Notes under the pieces: generated by a model
The model's database searches: none
Seen by the model: only the letters and a program-made list of their open reading frames with translations
What the model was told of the DNA's origin: nothing
Shown here: positions 31,336-37,855 of the stretch, in pieces
Numbering within the stretch: position 1 is the first letter of the stretch
Layout of the letters: each line of letters starts with the position of its first letter
Program-made: the position numbers and the translations under genes
From: Actinomycetota bacterium
Lineage (GTDB): Bacteria > Actinomycetota > Acidimicrobiia > IMCC26256 > JAGPDB01
DNA length: 37,855 nucleotides
Direction: 5' to 3'
Assembly: GCA_963169585.1 (NCBI GenBank)
Contig: CAUJDU010000014.1
Location: 1 to 37,855 of the forward strand

Positions 31336-31827
31336 ATGAGCAACAATAAAAAACCTGTAGTTGGAATAATCATGGGTAGTGATTCTGATCTTGAGACAAT
31401 GAACGCAGCGGCCCAAGTTCTAAGCGAATTCGATATTGACCATGAGATACGCATAATTAGCGCACATCGAACGCCTGATGAGATGGTTTCCTATGCCAGA
31501 ACAGCCCGAGAGCGCGGGATTAAAGTTATTATTGCTGGTGCTGGCGGTGCTGCTCATCTTCCTGGAATGACTGCAGCTTTAACAGATCTTCCTGTTGTTG
31601 GAGTACCAGTTCCGTTAAAAAATCTCGATGGTCTTGATTCACTTTTAAGTATTGTGCAAATGCCAAAAGGAGTTCCAGTTGCAACTGTTGCAGTTGGGAA
31701 CTCTGCCAATGCTGCATATTTAGCTATTCGAATTATTGCTACTGCTGATGACGAGCTTGCTAAAAAAATCAATGCCTTCACGGAACAACAGCGAAACATC
31801 GTTATCGAAAAAGACTCCAACCTCTAG
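31336..31827 (+). CDS. purE: N5-carboxyaminoimidazole ribonucleotide mutase
   Basis: A 163-residue class I PurE that converts N5-CAIR to CAIR in purine synthesis. The motifs are '[10 protein letters not shown]' (13-22), 'SAHRTPDEM' (42-50) with the catalytic His, and '[12 protein letters not shown]' (67-78). It has a good Shine-Dalgarno (GAGG) and its own promoter. No purK is adjacent, so the usual purK partner must be elsewhere. Its stop is 3 nt from the convergent FtsX-type permease stop. Confidence 0.96.
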   Translation: MSNNKKPVVGIIMGSDSDLETMNAAAQVLSEFDIDHEIRIISAHRTPDEMVSYARTARERGIKVIIAGAGGAAHLPGMTAALTDLPVVGVPVPLKNLDGLDSLLSIVQMPKGVPVATVAVGNSANAAYLAIRIIATADDELAKKINAFTEQQRNIVIEKDSNL

Positions 31828-31830
31828 GCA

Positions 31831-34470
31831 TTATTCGACGGTAACCGCTTTTAAGACATCGACCTTTGTTGCTCGCCAGGCCGGCCATGCCCCTGCCAAG
31901 AATCCAATCAAAGCCGATAACAACACAATTGTAAGAATACTAATAGGATCTATCTCAAAACTATTTAAACCTTTATCTTTCAGAGCTACGATCAACAAGT
32001 AACTTGTAGCAATACCGGTTACAACTCCTATTAACGTTCCTATTACAGCAATAATTACAGACTCTAAACGCACAAAAGCTCGTACTTGTCTTTTTGTAGC
32101 ACCCACCGCTCGTATTAGACCAAGTTCTCGTCTTCTCTCAAGAATTGATAACGACATGGTATTGATGATCCCAATTGTTGCAATAATTATTGCTAGTGCC
32201 AACAATCCATAAAATACTAATAGCATCGAATTAATTTGAGAAAGCTGTTGATCTCGTAAAGTTTTTTGGTCAGTGATCTCTATGCCAGTATTTTTCAAGA
32301 CATGTTCCAAACTTGCTTGTGCTTGATGAACTGACACTCCTTCTTTGATAGCTACTAATGCAACAGGTGAAGGCTGAGGTCTTTCTTCAATATTATGAAA
32401 ACTAGTAATATCTATAGCTAAATTACCATCGAAGAATGGTTCGTCGGTAATTGCTTTAACGGAATAGTCCTTAGTTCCAGATGAACCTTGCAATCTTATT
32501 TTATCTCCAATTTTTAAGCCGAGATCTTGTGCATATTTTTTAGCAACACCTACCCCATTTTCACCTAAATTCATATCACCTTGAAACTCTGTTGCAAGGA
32601 CATCGCTGAAGTGTTGGCTTGATATGCCATATACAAATTGATCATTAAGAGTTTTTGAATCGCTAAAAGTAACTTTTATTTTTGACCAAGCAAAACAAGT
32701 TGCACCTTGCACTGAACTATCATTAATAATTTCATTACAGCGTTGTGTTGTTAACTGAGATGAACCATCAAAGCCTCCGACGATTAAGTCAGCTTTAAAA
32801 TTGTTTTCAATATATTTTGTGAATGTTGCACTAACACTTGAAGCAAATACCGTGATAAAAACAACTAATGAAACACCAACCATTAAAGCCAAAGCAGTTC
32901 TACCTGTTCTGCGAGGATTGCGATAGTTATTTCTTTTTGCTATCTGATTAACAATCACATCTCCGGTTAATGGAAAAGCATGTCGACCCCCAAATGGGAA
33001 TAACAGTATTCCTGCAGGCTTCGACCCAATTAGTAAAGTAAATGGTCGCACCAATAAAGGTACCGAAAACAATAGGGTAATGAATAGGGCTCCGATAGCA
33101 ACACCCATTGGAGTAATTTTGTTTTCTTTTGAAAAAGCATTCCAGATAAGAAATATGCTTATCAACGCCAAAATAGCTACAACAATACCCCTGAATCGCC
33201 ACCCCTTATTTTTCTCATAAGCACTTTCACGCAACGCTTCTATTGGTGCAATCCGTGATGCTTTCCATGCCGGGAAAAAGGCTGAGCCAATCGTTGCTAG
33301 CGTGCCAACGGCAAAACCAGCAATAACTGTAGTCGGTGGAATAATTAGAGATCCTGGAGGGAAAACTAAACCAGAAGCGTCCATGACCTTGCGTATACCA
33401 ATTGCTAAACCTATTCCAGATAATATTCCGATACCCGAAGATATAATCCCAACTATGAATGCTTCGATTAATACCGAAATCAAAATTTGACCAGACTTTG
33501 CGCCAATGGCACGCAACAAAGCATATTCTTGTTTTCTCTGGGCAAGAATTATTGCAAAAGAGTTAACGATGATTATTAAAGCAACCAGAAAAGCAATGAT
33601 GGCAAATGCCATCAATCCAATGGTAAAAAAACTAAGGGTTTCCCTTATGGACGCTTGAGTTTCTTTAGTGATCTCTTTACCTGTTAACACTTCGAAGTTT
33701 TTTAGATCATTTTCATTAAAATGTGCAGCAATATTGTCTCGAAGCTCTTCTTGGCTCACCCCTTTACTTGCAGAAATAAGGATGTCTGTATAGGTATCGC
33801 CTCTGTTAGCTATGTCTGTAATTTGATCTTTTGTAAAAATAAATGCAGCAGACCCACCAATACCGTCTGCGCTACCAAAACGAACGAAACCTGCAATCGT
33901 ATATTCACGGACACTTTCGCCTAATACAACTAAAATCCTTGAACCTATTTTATATCCTTTAATTTTAGCTGTTGCTTTGTCTACCAAAACTTTGTTTTCA
34001 CCTAAGTCAAAGTTAACAACATCAGAACTTGTAAGAGACTGATCATTGCTTCCCACTAAAACCCATGGACTTAGTTTGTCGTTTTCAGGAAGGTTAAAGC
34101 CGAAAGTTGGAGGCCCGTTTGAAGAGAATTCTCTTTTCCCATCTTGATTAATAACAATTAAATTCTGAACTGAAACAGAACCTTCAACTGCTCGGACACC
34201 ATCGACTTTTTTTATTTCTGAGACCAAAGACCTAGGTATAGGTTTAGGAGTTTTTGTGAAGCCATCGGAGCTTAACTCTGTTTGACTAGATCTAACGTAT
34301 GCGTCTGTTGTCCTATAGACAGACGAAAACAAATCGTCAAACGATTTCTGTATCGTTGCAGAAAAAACAAGTGTTCCTGACAAGAAAGCTACGCCTAAAA
34401 TTATGGATAGCATCGAGAGAATTAGTCTTGATTTGTGATTCCATATATTTTTTATAGATAGTCGAAACAT
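31831..34470 (-). CDS. ABC transporter permease, FtsX/MacB-like (two FtsX domains)
   Basis: An 879-residue permease. The first helix (about 16-36) precedes a large external domain (about 40-270). Three helices follow (around 275-395), the first FtsX domain ('FAIILAQRKQEYALLRAIGAKSGQI'). Helices at about 425-480 lead to a second external domain and a second FtsX domain near the C-terminus ('SLSILERRRELGLIRAVGATKRQV', ending 'AGAWPAWRATKVDVLKAV'). This is the duplicated layout common in actinobacterial LolC/MacB-type permeases. Its ATPase is encoded 11 nt upstream. Likely exports lipoprotein, lipid or peptide; the substrate is not known. Confidence 0.92.
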   Translation of the reverse strand: MFRLSIKNIWNHKSRLILSMLSIILGVAFLSGTLVFSATIQKSFDDLFSSVYRTTDAYVRSSQTELSSDGFTKTPKPIPRSLVSEIKKVDGVRAVEGSVSVQNLIVINQDGKREFSSNGPPTFGFNLPENDKLSPWVLVGSNDQSLTSSDVVNFDLGENKVLVDKATAKIKGYKIGSRILVVLGESVREYTIAGFVRFGSADGIGGSAAFIFTKDQITDIANRGDTYTDILISASKGVSQEELRDNIAAHFNENDLKNFEVLTGKEITKETQASIRETLSFFTIGLMAFAIIAFLVALIIIVNSFAIILAQRKQEYALLRAIGAKSGQILISVLIEAFIVGIISSGIGILSGIGLAIGIRKVMDASGLVFPPGSLIIPPTTVIAGFAVGTLATIGSAFFPAWKASRIAPIEALRESAYEKNKGWRFRGIVVAILALISIFLIWNAFSKENKITPMGVAIGALFITLLFSVPLLVRPFTLLIGSKPAGILLFPFGGRHAFPLTGDVIVNQIAKRNNYRNPRRTGRTALALMVGVSLVVFITVFASSVSATFTKYIENNFKADLIVGGFDGSSQLTTQRCNEIINDSSVQGATCFAWSKIKVTFSDSKTLNDQFVYGISSQHFSDVLATEFQGDMNLGENGVGVAKKYAQDLGLKIGDKIRLQGSSGTKDYSVKAITDEPFFDGNLAIDITSFHNIEERPQPSPVALVAIKEGVSVHQAQASLEHVLKNTGIEITDQKTLRDQQLSQINSMLLVFYGLLALAIIIATIGIINTMSLSILERRRELGLIRAVGATKRQVRAFVRLESVIIAVIGTLIGVVTGIATSYLLIVALKDKGLNSFEIDPISILTIVLLSALIGFLAGAWPAWRATKVDVLKAVTVE

Positions 34471-34480
34471 AAATACCTAT

Positions 34481-36073
34481 CTACCCCAAACCTTTTAGAT
34501 AATCCAAGATTGCACCCGAACTCGGATCATCCATCTCGTTCACAACTTTCCCATCACTTAAAAATACAACCCTATCTGCATAACTTGCTGCGACGGGATC
34601 ATGCGTAACCATGACTATTGTCTGTTTGTGCTCGTCTACCGCTTCACGCATAAATTTGAGAACTTCTGAACCAGATTTGGAGTCAAGATTACCCGTAGGC
34701 TCATCAGCAAAAATAATTTCTGGCTTGCTTGCCAAAGCCCGTGCTACTGCTACACGTTGCTGTTGACCTCCAGAAAGTTCAGATGGTTTATGTGCAAGTC
34801 GGTTTTGTAAGCCAACAGTTGCAACAACTCGTTCAAACCATCCTTTATCTATTTTTGTTCGGGCTAACCGTAGAGGTAGCTCAATATTTTCTTTTGCATT
34901 CAACATGGGAAGTAAATTAAATGATTGAAAAATAAATCCTAAACGTTCACGTCGAATAAGCGTCATTTTCCTTTCATTCAAACGTGTTATATCTGTTGAG
35001 CCTAGCCAAACCTCTCCAGCACTGACTCTGTCTAATCCAGCAATGCAGTGGAGAAGTGTTGATTTACCCGAACCAGAAGGACCCATTATTGCTGTAAATT
35101 CTCCTTGATAGAAATCAACAGTCACATCATCAAGAGCACTTACTTGGGCTTCTCCACTTCCATAACTTTTTGTCACATGAACAACCTTGGCTGCTACGGT
35201 TTTAGGCAAATTGTCAGCTGGTTGAGCTGTGGCATCAAAAGTTTTAGTCATACCTAATATTATTACTCGAGGGGGGGTATCTGTTGTCTTATGGTGAAAT
35301 TTCCTGAGAAAAATTAACCACAAAACTGCAAGTATAAACAAGCTTGCAGAAAACATTAAATTGAATCTAATTCCAAATAGCTGGGTTGCTTTATCTATAC
35401 GCACTGTTTCTAAAAAAGTTCTAAACAGAGTATATCCTGCTACATATAAAGCAAGACCTTGACCAGTAACCCAAGTTTTAGATCTTCGCTGATAAACAAT
35501 AATCGCTAACGCCAAGCCAATATTCCAAACCATTTCATAAATAAATGTTGGATGGAAAGTAGTTACATTTTCAAAACCAACTGGCCGGAACATCTCATCC
35601 ACCTTAAGAGCCCAAAAAGTATTCAATTCCCTTCCAAATAACTCTTGATTAAAATAATTACCTAACCGACCGATTGCTTGTGCAATTAATAGAGCCGGCG
35701 CGATTGTATCTCCAAGTTCAAGAAAAGAAAATTTCTTGATTCGCGACAACACCCCAACAGCAATGGCACCTCCGATAACAGCACCCCAAATTGAGATTCC
35801 ACCATTTCGTAAATTTATCACTCCTGACATTCCTTGCTCATCCCAGTCATAGCCTGTAAACAAATGATATATCCGAGCACCGACTATCCCACTTATTACA
35901 ACAGGTAGAAAGATATCAAGGATCAAAGTCGAACCGGGATGTATTTTAATCCATCTTTTATGCGAGATAAGCACACCAACAGCAATGGCGATAGCCATAG
36001 TTAAACCATAGATTCGGAATGGTCCAAATGAATCAAAAGGGGGTGCAGGAATGTTGGCAAGATAAATAGGCAT
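34481..36073 (-). CDS. lgt: Prolipoprotein diacylglyceryl transferase fused in frame to a LolD-type ABC ATPase
   Basis: As read, one 530-residue frame. Residues 1-260 are Lgt, a polytopic enzyme that adds diacylglycerol to lipobox cysteines: 'GRLGNYFNQELFG' (135-147), 'HPTFIYE' (174-180) and 'RTFLETVRID' (218-227). Residues 275-530 are an ATPase: 'GPSGSGKST' (331-339), 'FQSFNLLPML', 'LSGGQQQRVAVARAL', 'IFADEPTGNLDS'. The junction (262-275) holds seven C (35277-35271). With six C, Lgt would end in TAA at 35265-35263 (269 aa, normal length), and the ATPase would start at ATG 35251, 11 nt later (256 aa, normal length). So this may be two genes. The ATG (36071-36073) overlaps the kinase stop (TAATG). 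Confidence 0.85.
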   Translation of the reverse strand: MPIYLANIPAPPFDSFGPFRIYGLTMAIAIAVGVLISHKRWIKIHPGSTLILDIFLPVVISGIVGARIYHLFTGYDWDEQGMSGVINLRNGGISIWGAVIGGAIAVGVLSRIKKFSFLELGDTIAPALLIAQAIGRLGNYFNQELFGRELNTFWALKVDEMFRPVGFENVTTFHPTFIYEMVWNIGLALAIIVYQRRSKTWVTGQGLALYVAGYTLFRTFLETVRIDKATQLFGIRFNLMFSASLFILAVLWLIFLRKFHHKTTDTPPRVIILGMTKTFDATAQPADNLPKTVAAKVVHVTKSYGSGEAQVSALDDVTVDFYQGEFTAIMGPSGSGKSTLLHCIAGLDRVSAGEVWLGSTDITRLNERKMTLIRRERLGFIFQSFNLLPMLNAKENIELPLRLARTKIDKGWFERVVATVGLQNRLAHKPSELSGGQQQRVAVARALASKPEIIFADEPTGNLDSKSGSEVLKFMREAVDEHKQTIVMVTHDPVAASYADRVVFLSDGKVVNEMDDPSSGAILDYLKGLG

Positions 36074-37674
36074 TATTTCCTTTTTTCAGTCATTCTTTTC
36101 TTTATCAATTCTCTACGTTTTTGAATATCTTCATAGGTGAGTTTGTCTACGTTGTCTGTAACCCCAAATGTAGATTTTACTATTTCCGCATCAACCTCAG
36201 GTTTTAGTTCACCATTATTCAAGCCAAGTTCATTTACGATTTTACTTCCATGAGTTTTAACAAGATGCAGGTACACATTTTGAATTTCAGCAATGATGTC
36301 AATATCAGGTGCCAAAGTTGCCGTCGCTCCATCCAAAAACATGAGATTTTTTACGAAGAGCATTAGCTCTTTAGGTGCTTTAGCGCCATAATCCAACAGC
36401 TTTTTAGTTAATAGACTCATTTCTTGCGCAAGTTGTTCATTCGACATTTTTGTCGGGTCTTTAACTGGACCGTCTAAATCTAAATCTTTTATAACCATAT
36501 CAATATCTAAATCTTGCGGCAAAGCCCCAAGTTCACAAAGCGCTAACACTTGCTGTCGAGTATTCCCTGTGATTCCCGCAATCAATAGTCGCATAAATGC
36601 TCTACGTTCAGACTCAGTAAAGCGCCCTGTTATACCAAAATCTAATAATGCAGTTTTCCCATCTTCGAGAATAAAAAGATTTCCACCATGTAAATCTCCA
36701 TGAAAAATACCATGAATCAGAGAACCTTCAGCAAATGCAACCAGACCAGCTCTTAACAATTCTTTAGGGTCAATTCCAGCATCTTTTATACCAACTACGT
36801 CATCAAATGCTAATCCGTGCATCTGTTCCATCACTAAAACCCTTTTTGTCACTAGGTCTAATCTTGGCCTTGGAACAACTACATTTCTCTGGTCAGCAGT
36901 AGCCAGCATCTTAGCGATACTGATCATGTTGTCTGCCTCTAAGCGGAAGTCCAACTCTTCGACAATAGTCTCTGTAAAAACTTCAACTAGTGCTGGTGGA
37001 TTCGCCAACGCCGAGACAGGAATTCGTCCAACTAATCTTGGCGCCAACCAAGATAGTGCTTTGATATCTTTTCGTACTAGATCTCCAACCCGAGGCCGTT
37101 GAACTTTAACGACGACATTTTCTCCTGTTACTAACGTTGCACGATGGACTTGTGCTATGGATGCAGCAGCAATTGGTTCACGATCAAACGTTGAAAAGAT
37201 CGATTCTAAGGGCCTTGAATAATCTTCTTCAATTACGTTTTTTATGTCAATATAAGATTCTGGTGGTACTCGATCTCTAAGTAGGGCAAACTCGTCTACT
37301 AATTCTTTTGGGAAAAGACCTCTCCCCGAAGAAATGATTTGCCCAAGTTTTATATAGGTAGATCCAAGTTTTACGAAACGCAAACGTAACCTGCGTGAAA
37401 TACCTTGTCTAGATTTTTCTCTGCCTCTTCGTTTGTCGAAAATATACCAAAGCGTGATCGCACTAAATAATTTTGTTAGACAAACTAATAGTCTCGATAT
37501 AGGTGGAATTTTTTTTGGTTTAAGTAAGTCGTGTGCGTATTCGCGAATAACTTTTCTTCGTTCGGTATTCGCTTTTAAAAATTCCTCGGCCAAATCCTCA
37601 TCGACATTCCATTGGCCAGCCTCTAAAAAGCTTCCCCAATCACTGTCATCACGCATAGTTTTGTTGTTATTCAT
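36073..37674 (-). CDS. ABC1/AarF/UbiB-family atypical kinase
   Basis: A 533-residue protein. The KxGQ motif is 'IKLGQIISSGRGLFPKEL' (108-125). 'PIAAASIAQVHRATL' is the Ala-rich nucleotide loop, 'VVVKVQRP' carries the invariant Lys, 'HGDLHGGNLFIL' is the catalytic loop and 'ALLDFGITG' the metal-binding DFG. UbiB-type kinases support ubiquinone or isoprenoid-lipid homeostasis; in Actinobacteria, which use menaquinone, the exact role is less clear. The C-terminus lacks an evident paired-helix anchor and instead ends in a basic tail (KRRELIKKRMTEKRK). It is the first gene of a leftward operon with lgt, an ATPase and a permease. Confidence 0.92.
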   Translation of the reverse strand: MNNNKTMRDDSDWGSFLEAGQWNVDEDLAEEFLKANTERRKVIREYAHDLLKPKKIPPISRLLVCLTKLFSAITLWYIFDKRRGREKSRQGISRRLRLRFVKLGSTYIKLGQIISSGRGLFPKELVDEFALLRDRVPPESYIDIKNVIEEDYSRPLESIFSTFDREPIAAASIAQVHRATLVTGENVVVKVQRPRVGDLVRKDIKALSWLAPRLVGRIPVSALANPPALVEVFTETIVEELDFRLEADNMISIAKMLATADQRNVVVPRPRLDLVTKRVLVMEQMHGLAFDDVVGIKDAGIDPKELLRAGLVAFAEGSLIHGIFHGDLHGGNLFILEDGKTALLDFGITGRFTESERRAFMRLLIAGITGNTRQQVLALCELGALPQDLDIDMVIKDLDLDGPVKDPTKMSNEQLAQEMSLLTKKLLDYGAKAPKELMLFVKNLMFLDGATATLAPDIDIIAEIQNVYLHLVKTHGSKIVNELGLNNGELKPEVDAEIVKSTFGVTDNVDKLTYEDIQKRRELIKKRMTEKRK

Positions 37675-37746
37675 TTCTTAGCCAACTTTCAACCTTGAGC
37701 TTATTAGCTGGACAAACGCAAAATGATACCCAGGCACCATGCGTTA

Positions 37747-37776
37747 TTGCACCTTTTATGGTGATTCGAGTAGAAT
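37747..37776 (+). promoter_or_regulatory. Promoter for the rightward gene at the window edge
   Basis: TTGCAC (37747-37752) and TAGAAT (37771-37776) with an 18-nt spacer lie upstream of ATG 37805. The start would be near 37783, a leader of about 22 nt. Confidence 0.55.
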
Positions 37777-37804
37777 TTAAGGTTGGGGGTTTATCAAGTT
37801 AACT

Positions 37805-37855
37805 ATGGCAAAAAATGTGAGTAATCCAACAAATAAAGGCAGCAATCAACCTTCT
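37805..37855 (+). CDS. Start of an unidentified protein (3' truncated by window edge)
   Basis: The frame opens with ATG 37805 and remains open for 17 codons to the window end ('MAKNVSNPTNKGSNQPS'). A reasonable promoter precedes it and the adjacent gene is divergent. The polar, Asn- and Ser-rich start is like a disordered N-terminal tail. No family can be named. Confidence 0.4.
   Translation, partial: MAKNVSNPTNKGSNQPS

Overview
The window looks like chromosome from an AT-rich member of the Actinobacteria, perhaps a low-GC marine or freshwater Acidimicrobiia-type lineage. I infer this from gene families and their order, because no rRNA or taxonomic marker is present. The supports are: the trio MSMEG_4193-type phosphatase / DUF3090 / SCO1664-type kinase; a small acyl-CoA carboxylase epsilon-like subunit coupled to the carboxyltransferase; and the order DUF4129 / membrane protein / DUF4350 / MoxR / DUF58 / SpoIIM (opposite strand) / RDD, which I recall as the M. 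tuberculosis Rv3689-Rv3695 order. I saw no recognisable DNA-binding transcription factor, transposase or CRISPR array.

Layout. 1-5210: the 3' end of a degenerate GGDEF gene, a long-chain acyl-CoA synthetase, two unrecognised genes and a complete diguanylate cyclase. 5276-7128: an acyl-CoA carboxylase pair. 7150-14021: the membrane/MoxR locus, starting from a very tight divergent promoter. 14153-14917: two tandem DUF4870 genes closed by a strong bidirectional terminator. 14995-18091: DUF2752, recR and dnaX. 18227-20731: an ABC exporter, a group III truncated haemoglobin, SRP RNA and tRNA-Ser(GGA). 20746-21330: an accessory-looking patch with a YdeI/OmdA gene, three 46-nt elements and a 19-bp tandem repeat. 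21427-24474: a DrrAB-type exporter, an AlkD-like glycosylase and TadA. 24471-25878: a family 2 glycosyltransferase, tRNA-Ser(CGA) followed by 44-nt tandem repeats that copy the tRNA 3' end, and a two-helix K+ channel. 25943-28477: an unknown protein, a solitary HipA kinase and a DUF4190 protein. 28831-31213: the actinobacterial phosphatase/DUF3090/kinase cluster. 31336-37674: purE, then a leftward operon of an ABC1/UbiB kinase, Lgt, a LolD-type ATPase and an FtsX-type permease.

Many genes are translationally coupled: TAATG at 5527, 22398 and 36073, and ATGA at 7959. The most interesting signals are not protein families. They are (i) three 44-nt tandem units grown from the 3' end of tRNA-Ser(CGA); (ii) three 46-nt elements with fixed arms and a variable centre around a ydeI-like gene next to the other tRNA-Ser; and (iii) an Lgt-LolD fusion that depends on a run of seven cytosines, where losing one base would restore two normal genes. 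No convincing new multi-gene defence or biosynthetic system is visible.
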